A stretch of 64,000 bases of DNA from NCBI GenBank assembly GCA_046296195.1, contig JBKBLR010000012.1, forward strand, positions 17,885 to 81,884, read 5' to 3'. Position numbers and translations under genes: made by a program. The notes below the pieces were generated by a model. It was not told the DNA's origin. It was given only the letters and a program-made list of their open reading frames with translations, and did not search any database. Within the stretch, counting starts at the first letter, position 1, and every line of letters begins with the position of its first letter. This DNA is from Amphiplicatus sp046296195 (lineage in GTDB: Bacteria; Pseudomonadota; Alphaproteobacteria; Caulobacterales; Parvularculaceae). Positions 48,175 through 57,628 of the stretch are shown here, one piece after another.

Positions 48175-49907
48175 TCGCGCCGTCCCGCCTCGACGATCGA
48201 CGCGAGCTTTCCCCATTCGTGATCGAGCGCGCCGAGCGTCGCGGCGTAACCGTCGATGACGGCGAGGTCATAGGATTTCCAGTCGCGGAGCTGCACGCCG
48301 GCGACCGGCGGCATGATGAGAATGTCCGCCGGGCTTTCCTTCGGGCGAAGCTCTTGCCTCGACGTGGCCGCCCTCATCAGCAGGCTGACGATCGGCGGAG
48401 CCGAGCGGAAGCCGTGCCGCCAGATCCAGGACAGGAATCCCGGCGGATCCTTGAAGACATCGGGCGATATCGTGCCCTCGCGCGCGACGTCGATTCCGAT
48501 CGTGACGCCCCTGTGAAGGCTGTTCATGAGATCGGTCGGAAAATTGTTCATGACGGCGCCGTCGACGAGGAGCTCCCCCTCCGCGACGACGGGCGGAAGG
48601 ATCCCCGGGAGCGAAATCGAAGCGCGCAGCGCCTGCCGCAGAAGACCGCGCCTGTGAATGCGCGTGACGCCGCGCGTCATCTCGGATGACGTGCAGAAGA
48701 ACGGCGTTTCGAGGTCTTCAATCAGCGTGTCGCCGAAGTGCCGCTTCAGGCGCTCATCGACGCGCTGGCCCCGCGTCAGCGCCACCACCGGCAACACATG
48801 ATCGCCGAGCGGGTTCGACGAGACAAAGGCGTCGCGCACGCGCGCCTCGATCTCCTCATCGTCCCAGCCCATGGCGACGCAGGCGGCGATGACGGCGCCC
48901 ATCGAGGCCCCGCCGAGGAAGTCGATCGGAACCTGACGCTCGCGCAGCGCCTTGATCGCGCCGATATGCGCATAGGCGCGCGCGCCGCCGCCGGACATGA
49001 CGACGCCGACCGAAGCGCCGGCGAGCGCCCGCGCCACCCGCTCCATCGTGCGCGCGCCCGAAACGGCGAAGACGCGATGGGCGTCGACCGCATCGACCCA
49101 ATCGGCGACGCTGCCCGATTTCATCCCCTCATGCAGCATGACGATGTCGACGAGCCGGAATTTCCGCGCCGGAGAATCCTCGTGCAGCGCCAGCGGAAAA
49201 GGCCGCGGCGGGCGCGCATCCTGGCGGGCGAAGACGATGAAGCGATCCGCATGGCGCAGCGCGAAGCGGAATTCCGGGCTGTCGCCGACGCGCGCCGGCA
49301 GCAGCGCCATGTCATGCGCGCTCTCGATCTGTTCGAATTCGCCGTCGCCCAGCGTCTCGGGCGACTGGATGAGGGCGACGCGCCGGCCGTAGCGCTCCAT
49401 GACCTTCGCGATCTCTTTCGCCCTCGCCTCGATCTCGATAGAGGGCGACGCGCCGATCAGGGCGAAGACGCTCGGGCGCGCGCGCACGAAGCTGAGCGTC
49501 GGATGGCGCGCGCGCGCCACGATCGCATTGGCCAGCGCATGGGCGAAATCCGCGCAGTTGTCGAGCAGCCATTCAGCGTCGGCGCGGTCGACGGCGAGAA
49601 GCTCGGTGTCGCGAAGCGCATAGGCCGAGGCCGAGCGCGGCTCGCCGGCGAGTAGCGACATTTCGCCGACCGGCTCGCCGGCGCGCACATAACCGACGAC
49701 GTCGTCGCCGAACGTGTCATGACGCACGATGATGAGCCGGCCCGCAAGCACGTAATAGACGCTGTCGGGGGAGTCGCCCTGCCGGAAGAGTTCAAGGCCG
49801 CCAGTCAAAGAAAACCAGCGCGCTCGCTCCAGCAAAAGCTCGAGCGAGGCGTCGTCAAAGACGTCAAAACTCCGAAGCTCGCGGCAGCGGCGGGCGAGAG
49901 GCGACAT
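48168..49907 (-). CDS. Patatin-like phospholipase with cyclic-nucleotide-binding domain
   Basis: NTE/RssA-type serine lipid hydrolase of 579 aa. Residues about 15-130 are a cNMP-binding (CAP-like) domain with FRQGDSPDSVYYVLAGRL. The patatin domain from about 300 has oxyanion motif SGGGARAYAHIG (305-316), nucleophile Ser335 in GGASMG and catalytic Asp449 in DGA. This is the architecture of neuropathy target esterase relatives. A cyclic or other nucleotide may regulate it. Membrane lipid substrate likely. Confidence 0.92.
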   Translation of the reverse strand: MSPLARRCRELRSFDVFDDASLELLLERARWFSLTGGLELFRQGDSPDSVYYVLAGRLIIVRHDTFGDDVVGYVRAGEPVGEMSLLAGEPRSASAYALRDTELLAVDRADAEWLLDNCADFAHALANAIVARARHPTLSFVRARPSVFALIGASPSIEIEARAKEIAKVMERYGRRVALIQSPETLGDGEFEQIESAHDMALLPARVGDSPEFRFALRHADRFIVFARQDARPPRPFPLALHEDSPARKFRLVDIVMLHEGMKSGSVADWVDAVDAHRVFAVSGARTMERVARALAGASVGVVMSGGGARAYAHIGAIKALRERQVPIDFLGGASMGAVIAACVAMGWDDEEIEARVRDAFVSSNPLGDHVLPVVALTRGQRVDERLKRHFGDTLIEDLETPFFCTSSEMTRGVTRIHRRGLLRQALRASISLPGILPPVVAEGELLVDGAVMNNFPTDLMNSLHRGVTIGIDVAREGTISPDVFKDPPGFLSWIWRHGFRSAPPIVSLLMRAATSRQELRPKESPADILIMPPVAGVQLRDWKSYDLAVIDGYAATLGALDHEWGKLASIVEAGRRDQ

Positions 49908-49962
49908 GAGCGGAGGAAAAACCGATGCGCGCGGCTCCGCAAGGGCGGACAGGGAAGGGCCG

Positions 49963-50409
49963 TCAGTTCACTTTCTTCTTGCCGGCGCCGACGCCGGGAA
50001 CCGCCGGCAGCGGGGCGATGGCGACACCCTCTTCAACAAGCTCCTTGACCTCCTGGCCGGTCGCCTCGCCGTAGATGTCGCGCTTCGCGGTCTCGCCGTA
50101 ATGGATGCGCCGCGCCTCTTCCGGAAAGCGGTCGCCGACATAGTCGAAATTCTTTTCGACGTAATCGCGGGCGCGACGGGCCGCTTCCGCCATCGCTTCG
50201 CGGATTTCGGCGAGCCGCAAGGCGCGCTCTTCCGCCGGCGCGCCGGCGCGCACGACCGCAGGCGCCATGATGGCGCGCTCGATCTTCGTCGAGCTGCAAT
50301 AAGGGCATTCCAGCCGGCCTTCGCGCGATTGCGTGTCGAAATCCTCGCTCGACCGGAACCACCCTTCGAACGAGCAGCCGGCGCCGCATGTCAGCTTGTA
50401 CTTTATCAT
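49963..50409 (-). CDS. DUF1178 family protein
   Basis: 148-aa conserved proteobacterial protein of unknown function with four cysteines likely to bind zinc (Cys8, Cys12, Cys35, Cys38; CPYCSS). The start ATG overlaps the nitrilase stop by one base (TAATG), so it is the last gene of the grxC-nitrilase-DUF1178 run. Confidence 0.92.
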   Translation of the reverse strand: MIKYKLTCGAGCSFEGWFRSSEDFDTQSREGRLECPYCSSTKIERAIMAPAVVRAGAPAEERALRLAEIREAMAEAARRARDYVEKNFDYVGDRFPEEARRIHYGETAKRDIYGEATGQEVKELVEEGVAIAPLPAVPGVGAGKKKVN

Positions 50410-51281
50410 TAATAAGAACTGATCATGCGGACGGGATTTGCAAGGGCTGCGGCGTCGAGGCCGAGGCTCGGGATCTGGCGGCGGGCGGTTTCCACGAGGC
50501 GAACGTCTATATCAGCAAAGATAACACCCGGTTCATCGCCGCGCGCCTCAGTCAAAATGTCGCCCCAGGGCGAGACGGCGAGAGAGTGGCCGAAGGTCTC
50601 CCGCCCGTCCTCGTGCAGGCCGCCCTGGGCCGGGGCGAGGACGAAGGCGCCGCATTCGATCGCGCGCGCGGTCAACAGGGTCTTCCAATGCGCCCGGCCC
50701 GTCTGACGCGTGAAGGCCGCCGGGACGCAAAGCACCTGCGCTCCCGCCTTCGCGAGGGACCGGTAAAGGCCCGGAAACCGCAAATCGTAACAAATCGAAA
50801 GTCCGAAAGCCGCGAGCGGCGTTTCGACGACGACCATGTCCGCGCCGGGCTCATAAATCCGGCTCTCACGCCAGCTCTCGCCGTCGGCGAGCGTGACGTC
50901 GAACATATGGATCTTGTCGTAGCGCGCAGCCACGCCGCCATCAGGCCCGAACATGAACGACCGGTTGGCGAGCTTGCCGTCAGGACGTTTCACCGGCATC
51001 GACCCGATGAGAAGCCAGACGCCGTGTTCGGCGGCGGCGGCGCCGAAGGCCTCGATCTCAGCGAGACCTTCGCCTTCCGGCAAGGCCGCGGCGAGGCGGG
51101 CGCCGTCACGATCGACCACGGTCGTCATTTCTGGCGTCGTGATGAAATGCGCGCCGGCCTTCGCCGCCTCCGCAATCAGCGTCAACGCCGCATCGACATT
51201 GCGCGCGCGATCGACGCCGGATCGCATCTGCACAAGGCCCGCGCGGAAGATAGAGCGCTCGCTGTCGTCGATTTCAGCCAT
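50409..51281 (-). CDS. Carbon-nitrogen hydrolase (Nit1-like amidase)
   Basis: Nitrilase-superfamily amidase with the triad Glu51 (PEMTT), Lys123 (YDKIHMFD) and Cys164 (SICYDLRFP). The sequence resembles Nit1-type deaminated-glutathione amidases, and its position between glutaredoxin and DUF1178 is conserved in alphaproteobacteria. ATG 51281 overlaps the grxC end by 8 bp. 290 aa. Substrate assignment is by family only. Confidence 0.9.
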   Translation of the reverse strand: MAEIDDSERSIFRAGLVQMRSGVDRARNVDAALTLIAEAAKAGAHFITTPEMTTVVDRDGARLAAALPEGEGLAEIEAFGAAAAEHGVWLLIGSMPVKRPDGKLANRSFMFGPDGGVAARYDKIHMFDVTLADGESWRESRIYEPGADMVVVETPLAAFGLSICYDLRFPGLYRSLAKAGAQVLCVPAAFTRQTGRAHWKTLLTARAIECGAFVLAPAQGGLHEDGRETFGHSLAVSPWGDILTEARGDEPGVIFADIDVRLVETARRQIPSLGLDAAALANPVRMISSY

Positions 51282-51534
51282 TGAGGAGCGCATCCAGCCT
51301 GCCCGCGGCGTCGAGCGAGTGAAGATCGTCGCAGCCGCCGACATGAACATCGCCGATGAAGATCTGCGGATAGGTCCTCCGGCCGCCTGAACGCTCGATC
51401 ATTTCCGCCCGCAGCTTCGCATCGAACGCCGCCGAAACCTCAATGACCTCCGCGCCCTTTTTCCGGAGGAGGGAAAGCGCCCGCACGCAGTAGGGACAAA
51501 GCGGCTTCGTATAGACGGTTACGGTTCGCATCAT
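51274..51534 (-). CDS. grxC: Glutaredoxin 3
   Basis: 86-aa glutathione-dependent thiol-disulfide oxidoreductase with active site CPYC (13-16), the cis-Pro segment TYPQIFIGD, and GG(C)DDL glutathione-binding region. Two adjacent ATGs (51534 and 51531) could serve. First gene of a three-gene overlapping operon with the nitrilase and DUF1178. Confidence 0.95.
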   Translation of the reverse strand: MMRTVTVYTKPLCPYCVRALSLLRKKGAEVIEVSAAFDAKLRAEMIERSGGRRTYPQIFIGDVHVGGCDDLHSLDAAGRLDALLNG

Positions 51535-51567
51535 GACGCCGGTTCAAAGGGTCTCGCCAAGAATGTC

Positions 51568-51609
51568 CCAATTCGAGACGCACGACTAGATCGTCACGCC
51601 TCGAATTGG
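51568..51609. repeat. Inverted repeat between comF and grxC
   Basis: CCAATTCGAG (51568-51577) and CTCGAATTGG (51600-51609), a 10-bp perfect pair with a 22-nt centre that itself contains ACGA/TCGT. No T-run. Possible comF transcript end or a protein-binding operator ahead of grxC. Confidence 0.5.
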
Positions 51610-51723
51610 AAACTAGGCGCCAGGATCAGTTTCTGATTGCCGCGGCGTTCCCCGCTTCGCGCCTCACCCGCGCAAAGCCGCATGCGCTTTTGCGCGCGCC
51701 ACCCTGGCAGGTTGAGGCGAAGT

Positions 51724-52506
51724 TCAGCCGAGAACGACGCCGCCTTTGAGGGCGCGCGCAAGCACGAGCGCATCGACGCGCCGGGCGCCCGCCTTGCGCG
51801 CCGCGCGGGCGCACGCCGACAGGGTCGCGCCGGTCGTCATCACATCGTCGATGATGACGACATGGGCATCCTTCGCAGCGTCCGACCGCACGCCGATCGC
51901 GCCGGCGAGGTTCCGCCGCCGCTGGTCAGCAGAGAGGCCCTTTTGGGAAGGCGTGGGACGCAGGCGCTCAAACAGCGTCGGCGCGAAGACGGCCCCGGTC
52001 ATCCGGGAAAGCCGGTGCGCCAGCAGCGCCGACTGGTTGAACCGCCGCGCGAACAGCCGGCGCGGGTGCAAGGGAACGGGCGCAAGGACGCTCGCCGTCG
52101 TCACCAGCCCGGCGCCGGCGCGGGCCAGCCAGCCGGCGAGCAGGGGCGCCAGGTCCGTCCGGTCTGAATGTTTGAAGCCGACGATCAGCGCGTGACAGGC
52201 GTCATCGTAAATGACGGCCGCGCGAGCGCTGTCGAAGGCGGGCGGATCGGCGAGGCATCCTGCGCATTCGGCGCCCGGACCATAATCGACGGCGAACGGC
52301 GCGCCGCACCTGGCGCAGACAGGATCATCGATGAACCTGATCTTCTCCCAAGCGGGCGGGCTGAGCCCCCCGGCGCGGCCGAGCGGCTCATTCGTCACCG
52401 GACAGAGCGGCGGCGCGAGCCTGTCAAGCAGAAACCGGCCGGCCTTTGCGAATAGATCAGTGTACGGCTTCTCGCTTGATCGCATCAGGGTGAACGCCGA
52501 AATCAT
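51724..52506 (-). CDS. comF: ComF family phosphoribosyltransferase-like protein
   Basis: 260 aa. An N-terminal zinc-finger-like part (CPVTNE, CARCGAPF, CAGCLADP) is followed by a type I PRTase fold with the PRPP loop VVIIDDVMTTGAT. Homologues are linked to DNA uptake or DNA repair. 189 bp separate it from grxC, with an inverted repeat in the gap. Divergent from the Tad genes. Confidence 0.92.
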   Translation of the reverse strand: MISAFTLMRSSEKPYTDLFAKAGRFLLDRLAPPLCPVTNEPLGRAGGLSPPAWEKIRFIDDPVCARCGAPFAVDYGPGAECAGCLADPPAFDSARAAVIYDDACHALIVGFKHSDRTDLAPLLAGWLARAGAGLVTTASVLAPVPLHPRRLFARRFNQSALLAHRLSRMTGAVFAPTLFERLRPTPSQKGLSADQRRRNLAGAIGVRSDAAKDAHVVIIDDVMTTGATLSACARAARKAGARRVDALVLARALKGGVVLG

Positions 52507-52642
52507 GGTGAAGCGCGCTTAACTGTCTTTGAGAACGCGCGATTAATTACTCCTGCGTAACACATTTCCCAAACCGCGCAAAGTCAACCCGGCCTGACGC
52601 CGGATATCGAGCGCGGACAGCGAGCTCTCAGGGGAGCGTAGA

Positions 52643-54787
52643 ATGCGCGCATTATCCACCTTCGCCCGATCGCGGGACGGCAATATCGCGATCCTGTTCG
52701 CATTCATGCTCGGCGCGTTGCTGCTCTTCGCCGGCGGCGCCGTCGACTTCACCCGGCGCAACGCAGTCAGGGCGGACCTCATCGAATCGCTCGACGCCGC
52801 GGGCCTCGCCATCGCACAGCTTGAAGCATCCAATCCGCCCGAGCTCGCCGCATTGAGCGGAAGCGCCCGCGAAGCTTACCTCAAGGCGTACGGCGAGCGG
52901 TTTTTCCGAGAGAACTTCAAGCACGAGAACGTCGTCGAGAACCTCTCCGTCGACTTCGAGATCACGCCGCAGGTGATCAGGCCGCGGGCTGAAGGATCGC
53001 TGAAGACGCTGTTCCTCGGCGCCGCCAACGTCGCGCGGAAGGGCGAGACCGGCGCTTATCAGTACATGTCGATGGCGGCCGGCACCGAAATCACCCGCCG
53101 CGGTTCAGGGCCGATCGAGCTGGCGCTTGTTCTCGACGTCACGGGCTCGATGAACGAGACGATCGGCGGCGTCAAAAAAATCAGGTCGCTGCGCGACGCC
53201 TCCGACGCATTGCTCGATGTTCTTTTCGGAACCGACGCCAACGCCACAAGCGATTTCGTGAAAGTCGGCGTCGTGCCTTTCAGCGCCTTCGTCAACCCTG
53301 GCGCCGCAAAGGACGACAACGGCGCCTCCGTCTGGCAGAGCGCCTGGAGCGACACCAACGCCGAAGCCGTTTATCATGGCGAGCGCTTCCTGCATGTCAC
53401 AAGCGCCAGCGTCATCGACCTCAATACGAAGGTCAATCATTTCACCCTGTTCAACTCCAACGTCGGAACGACCTGGAAAGGCTGCTTCGAGGCGCGTCCC
53501 TATCCGCTCGATGAGCTCGACGTGCCCCCGGGAACCTCGCCCGCCGGCACGATGATCTCGAACCATGCGGCGACGCCGACAGGCGTCACCAACTCGCTCG
53601 TCCTCAGCGCGTTCAGCACCGCGCCAGCGCTGTCGCTCAGCGTGCCGACGCTGACGGATTCCCGCAACACCAAATTCGTCCCGCTGTTCGCGCCGGACGC
53701 GCCGAACTGCAATTCGTCAAGCTCCTCCAACCGCGCCTGCGAATATGGGACATCGACCTCCACCCGAGTCGGCATCACCTATAGCGGCGAATGGTTCCAC
53801 GAGCCGGACGTCAATTACAGCAGCGCAAGCTATCCGGGCACGGTCGAAGCCTCCGGCAAGGAAGACTTCGGCAACGGCTATATCGACGACCGCCGCTTCA
53901 CGCGCGTGCTCGGCACGCCGCTCGACAAATATCTGCCCGTCGTCAACTACATGCGGCGCGTCCTGCGCTTTCATGTCGGCGGCACCACGTCGCAATGTCC
54001 GACCTCGCCGTCGACGACGCAGTCCGATCCGGCCTTCTATGCATGGCTCAACGCCCGTGGCGCGACGGAGTGCTTCGACGACGAATACATCCTCCGTGAC
54101 GCCTATGTCGGCACCTGGAATGCGTCGACGCTGAAATATGAGAACAAGTACAACCTGTCGCCGACGATAGACGAGTCGATCAGCGAGGCGGCCAACGACA
54201 CGACGCTCTACGGACCAAATTCCTCGTGCCAGACTCCGATCCTCGTCCAGAGCAACAAGAAGAACAAGATCCGCGACCACATCCACTCCCTTGCGCCGGC
54301 CGGCAACACGAACTCGGCCGAGGGCCTGATGTGGGGATGGCGCCTGCTGTCGCCGGAGGCGCCATTCGAAAGCGACATCCCTTATAATGACAATGAATGG
54401 CAGAAAGCGGTCGTGCTGATGACCGACGGCTTCAACACCGTCGGATCCCGGAACGGCTATCGCGGCTCCAACATCTCAGCTTACGGCTATGCGCGCGAAC
54501 AGCGCATGGGCGCCGGAATCGACACCGCGGACGAGATGCTGACGGAGATGAACAGGAAGCTGCTGCGCATCTGCACGCGCATGAAGCAGAAGGGCATCCT
54601 CGTTTACGCCATCACCTTCGGCTTGAGCGACTCCGATCCAAACGAGCTCGCCACGAAGAACACCTTCCGCGCCTGCGCCAACGAAACGGCGGCGCCCTTT
54701 TATTTCGACGCGCCGAGCGGCTCTGACCTTGAAGACGCGTTCAAGGACATCGCCGCCGACCTCGTGAAGCTCCATGTCAGCCGCTGA
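52643..54787 (+). CDS. TadG-like pilus assembly protein with von Willebrand A domain
   Basis: 714-aa type IVb (Tad) pilus-associated protein. The N-terminal pseudopilin-like helix (residues 12-36, DGNIAILFAFMLGALLLFAGG) is followed by a periplasmic region and a vWA domain with metal-site DVTGSMN at 165-171 and TDGFNTVGS further on. About 200 residues rich in Ser/Thr/Cys are inserted within it. GGGGAG precedes ATG 52643. It heads three co-directional Tad genes; the secretion motor genes are absent nearby. Confidence 0.9.
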   Translation: MRALSTFARSRDGNIAILFAFMLGALLLFAGGAVDFTRRNAVRADLIESLDAAGLAIAQLEASNPPELAALSGSAREAYLKAYGERFFRENFKHENVVENLSVDFEITPQVIRPRAEGSLKTLFLGAANVARKGETGAYQYMSMAAGTEITRRGSGPIELALVLDVTGSMNETIGGVKKIRSLRDASDALLDVLFGTDANATSDFVKVGVVPFSAFVNPGAAKDDNGASVWQSAWSDTNAEAVYHGERFLHVTSASVIDLNTKVNHFTLFNSNVGTTWKGCFEARPYPLDELDVPPGTSPAGTMISNHAATPTGVTNSLVLSAFSTAPALSLSVPTLTDSRNTKFVPLFAPDAPNCNSSSSSNRACEYGTSTSTRVGITYSGEWFHEPDVNYSSASYPGTVEASGKEDFGNGYIDDRRFTRVLGTPLDKYLPVVNYMRRVLRFHVGGTTSQCPTSPSTTQSDPAFYAWLNARGATECFDDEYILRDAYVGTWNASTLKYENKYNLSPTIDESISEAANDTTLYGPNSSCQTPILVQSNKKNKIRDHIHSLAPAGNTNSAEGLMWGWRLLSPEAPFESDIPYNDNEWQKAVVLMTDGFNTVGSRNGYRGSNISAYGYAREQRMGAGIDTADEMLTEMNRKLLRICTRMKQKGILVYAITFGLSDSDPNELATKNTFRACANETAAPFYFDAPSGSDLEDAFKDIAADLVKLHVSR

Positions 54788-54806
54788 TCCGAAAAGGAAC
54801 AAGGCC

Positions 54807-55385
54807 ATGAAAACGCTTAATTCAATCCTGCGCGGCGGCAAGGCCGCAAAGACTGCGATGCGCGATCGTCGGGGATCGGCGGCGGTCGAGTTCGCCATCG
54901 TCGCCCCTGCGTTCCTGGGGCTGATGATGTCGAGCTTCGAGGTCGGCTGGTTCTATCTCGCCACGTCGCAGATCGACGCCGCCGCGATCGAAAGCGCGCG
55001 CATCATCAGGACGGGCCAGGCGCAGAAGGCCGGGATGACGAAAGAGCAGTACTTCGACGCCGTATGTCCGCATGTCCGGATCTTCGGCGACTGCTCGCAG
55101 ATTCTGACGGTCGAAGTCGACACGTTCGCGACATTCCAGGCGCTCGCCAGCGACACGTCGAGCGTCGTGTGCACGAATGACGAGCCCGCGACCGTGGCGG
55201 CCCTTGCGTACAATCCCGGCACGGAAAACTCGATCGTCCGCCTGCGCGTCTGCCTGCTCTACAAGACGCTCAACCCGACGATCGGGCTCAATGTCTCGGA
55301 GACGGCCGACGGCAAGCGGCGCGTCTTCAGCACCTACATCATCCGCAACGAGCCGTACCTGAAGAACAACCGGAATTCCTCGTGA
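54807..55385 (+). CDS. TadE-like pseudopilin
   Basis: 192 aa. RRGSAAVEFAIVAPAFLGL (21-39) is the TadE signature: a prepilin-like hydrophobic helix with the conserved Glu. Periplasmic part has cysteines. ATG 54807 with AAAAGGAA ahead is chosen over a start inside tadG. 19 bp after the TadG-like gene; overlaps no neighbour. Confidence 0.9.
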   Translation: MKTLNSILRGGKAAKTAMRDRRGSAAVEFAIVAPAFLGLMMSSFEVGWFYLATSQIDAAAIESARIIRTGQAQKAGMTKEQYFDAVCPHVRIFGDCSQILTVEVDTFATFQALASDTSSVVCTNDEPATVAALAYNPGTENSIVRLRVCLLYKTLNPTIGLNVSETADGKRRVFSTYIIRNEPYLKNNRNSS

Positions 55386-55405
55386 GCGCGAGCCGAAGAG
55401 GAACC

Positions 55406-56014
55406 ATGATGCAAGGAATGTCGAAACCGATGTCGCGCCTGCGAGTCCTTAGACGGCGGTTCGCCCGCGCCCGATCCGGGATGGCGGCGGTGGAATTCGC
55501 GCTGATCCTGCCGATCATGGCGACGCTCTTTTTCGGCATGCTGGAGGCGTCAGACCTCTTCACGGTGAACCGCCGACTCGCCAACGCCGCAAACTCGCTG
55601 GCCGACCTGACCGCTCACGAACCGACCGTGACCCATGCCCAGCTCGATGACATGATCATCGGGGTGACACGGATCCTCGAGCCGACGGATACATCGTCGG
55701 TGGTCATGCGCGTCGTCTCGATCCAGAAGGGGGCGGTCGTCGCAGCCCAGCCCACCGTGCACTGGAGCCGGGACCATCTCGGCGGTCAGCCCTATGCGCC
55801 GGGCTCGACCTACACGAAGCTGAACGACACTCTGGCGATGCCCGCCAACACCTCGCTCATCATCGTCGAGATCGACTACACTTATAATTCCGGGCTCACC
55901 GGCAAAGTGTTCTCCATTCCCTTCGAATTCGAACACCAGGCGAAACGCTGGCCGCGCCGGTCGGCGAAGGTCCAGCTCTGCGCCACCGCCGACACGGCGA
56001 CCTGCACGACCTGA
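55406..56014 (+). CDS. Second TadE/TadF-like pseudopilin
   Basis: 202 aa with RSGMAAVEFALILPIMATL (23-41) as the TadE/TadF hydrophobic signature and Glu30. The start ATG 55406 has GAGGAA 5 nt upstream; a GTG 24 bp upstream overlaps the previous stop but is less likely. The two TadE proteins share the N-terminal helix, not much else. Confidence 0.88.
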   Translation: MMQGMSKPMSRLRVLRRRFARARSGMAAVEFALILPIMATLFFGMLEASDLFTVNRRLANAANSLADLTAHEPTVTHAQLDDMIIGVTRILEPTDTSSVVMRVVSIQKGAVVAAQPTVHWSRDHLGGQPYAPGSTYTKLNDTLAMPANTSLIIVEIDYTYNSGLTGKVFSIPFEFEHQAKRWPRRSAKVQLCATADTATCTT

Positions 56015-56071
56015 CGCTCTGCGGCGCCGACGCAGTTCCCCAAGGAACTCGAAGGCTCTAAACCGGAGCCG

Positions 56072-56923
56072 ATGAGCCCGCCGTCAAGACCGTTCGACCG
56101 CCGCATCTACAGGACGCGCCGCGCACGCTCGGCGCGGTCATTGGCGTCACATGACTTCCTGCACCGCCGCGCCATGGAGGATGTCGTCGACCGTCTTGAG
56201 ACGGTGACGCGCGATTTTCCATCCGCTCTCTTCTACGGCGCGGGGCCGCTCCTGTCTTTGCTGACTCCCCGGTGCGGCGTCGCATCGGTCGTCTCGGCCG
56301 ATTTTTGCGCAGAGCGGGCGCGGTCGGCCCCGACGTCCGTCGTCTTCGACGAAGAACGCCTGCCCCTCGCCGACGAAAGCCTCGACCTCATCGTCAGCAT
56401 TCTGACGTTGCACGCCGCCAACGATCCCGTCGGCGCTCTCGCCCAAATGCGGCGAGCGTTGAAGCCTGACGGGCTAATGCTCGCCGTGGTTTTCGGGGAG
56501 GACACGTTATCGGGCATGAGATCGGCGCTCCACGCCGCCGAGGCCGAGGAGGCGGGACGGGTGTCGCCGCGCGTCATTCCGTTCGCCGGCGTTCGCGACT
56601 GGGGGAACGCTTTGCAGCGCGCGGGCTTTGCGCTGCCGGTCGTCGACCTTGACCGCGTCTTCGTGCGTTATGAGCGCCCGCAGCGGCTGCTGGAAGATCT
56701 TCGCGGCATGGGCGAGACGTCGATGCTCGCGGATCGATCCGGCCCGCTGACAAGGCGGTCCGCCGCCCGTTTCCTCGCGATGCTGGGCGCGCCCGCCGCC
56801 GTTGAATTCGATCTTCTGACGTTGACGGGCTGGGCGCCGCACGACAGCCAGCAGAAACCGTTGACGCCAGGGTCCGCCACCCGCTCCCTCGCCGCGGCGG
56901 TCAACGCCGGCGACGGATCCTAA
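56072..56923 (+). CDS. NDUFAF5-type class I SAM methyltransferase
   Basis: 283-aa BioC/UbiE-like SAM-binding protein; N-terminus FDRRIYRTRRARSARSL and PLADESLDLIVSILTLHAAND, RALKPDGLMLAVVFG are typical. Human NDUFAF5 is an arginine hydroxylase needed for complex I, and this gene sits beside comF in many alphaproteobacteria. The SAM-loop is less Gly-rich than usual (FYGAGPLL). Function in bacteria is inferred. Confidence 0.88.
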   Translation: MSPPSRPFDRRIYRTRRARSARSLASHDFLHRRAMEDVVDRLETVTRDFPSALFYGAGPLLSLLTPRCGVASVVSADFCAERARSAPTSVVFDEERLPLADESLDLIVSILTLHAANDPVGALAQMRRALKPDGLMLAVVFGEDTLSGMRSALHAAEAEEAGRVSPRVIPFAGVRDWGNALQRAGFALPVVDLDRVFVRYERPQRLLEDLRGMGETSMLADRSGPLTRRSAARFLAMLGAPAAVEFDLLTLTGWAPHDSQQKPLTPGSATRSLAAAVNAGDGS

Positions 56924-56950
56924 AGCGGCGCGCCCCAGGCCGGAGCCGGA

Positions 56951-57130
56951 TCATCTGCTGAGGGCGCTCGTGATTTCCGAGTACATGTCGTTTGTGTTGT
57001 CCGCGAAGCTGTTGACGGACGTCACCACGGCCAGAAAAATCAGGGCGACGATCAGCCCATATTCGATCGCTGTCGCGCCGCTGTCATCCCGGACGAACCT
57101 GCCGAGCAGTCTGTTCAGTTTCATCGCCAT
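56951..57130 (-). CDS. Flp/Fap-type IVb pilin
   Basis: 59-aa pilin precursor. Short leader ending in Gly18, then ATAIEYGLIVALI with Glu23 and Tyr24 as in Flp pilins processed by prepilin peptidase. GAGGGG lies before ATG 57130; ATG 57124 is also possible. On the opposite strand to the Tad genes and 23 bp after mutT. Confidence 0.9.
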   Translation of the reverse strand: MAMKLNRLLGRFVRDDSGATAIEYGLIVALIFLAVVTSVNSFADNTNDMYSEITSALSR

Positions 57131-57153
57131 CGCCCAGGCCCCCTCAATAACCC

Positions 57154-57555
57154 TTACAAGAGATCGCGCAGCTGCGCCGCCAGCGGCTTGTCCGCGGGCG
57201 CAAGATCGAAATCGGCGAAAGCGGCGGGCTTCACCCAGGCGAGCGCCTCGTGCTCGATCGCGCGCGCGACGCCTGCCCACTTCCGCAACGCGAAGAGCGG
57301 CATCAGGAGATGTTTATCGGGCATCGGATGCGAGGCGAACGCGATCGGGGCCATGCATGACGCCTTGGCCTCAATCCCCAGCTCTTCCCGCAGCTCCCGC
57401 ACCAGCGCGTCCTCCGGCGTCTCGCCGTCATCGAGCTTTCCCCCCGGGAATTCCCAGAGACCCGCCATCGCCTTGCTTGCCGGACGCCGCGCAAGAAGCA
57501 CGCGGCCATCGGCGTCGATCAAAGCGGCGGCCGCCACGACAAGCAGCTTCGCCAT
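57154..57555 (-). CDS. mutT: MutT-like 8-oxo-dGTP diphosphatase
   Basis: 133-aa Nudix hydrolase sanitising oxidised nucleotides. The Nudix box GGKLDDGETPEDALVREL followed by REELG spans about 38-60. N-terminal ALIDADGRVLLARRPASK is typical of MutT. In relatives argJ and a GNAT gene lie between mutT and the PPIase; here they are missing. Confidence 0.93.
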   Translation of the reverse strand: MAKLLVVAAAALIDADGRVLLARRPASKAMAGLWEFPGGKLDDGETPEDALVRELREELGIEAKASCMAPIAFASHPMPDKHLLMPLFALRKWAGVARAIEHEALAWVKPAAFADFDLAPADKPLAAQLRDLL

Positions 57556-57628
57556 GTTTCCGCCCTAATTATTAGGCGCCGAATCTTTCGGGCCTGTTTC
57601 CAAAAATGTTGGCATTTTAACAACCGTG

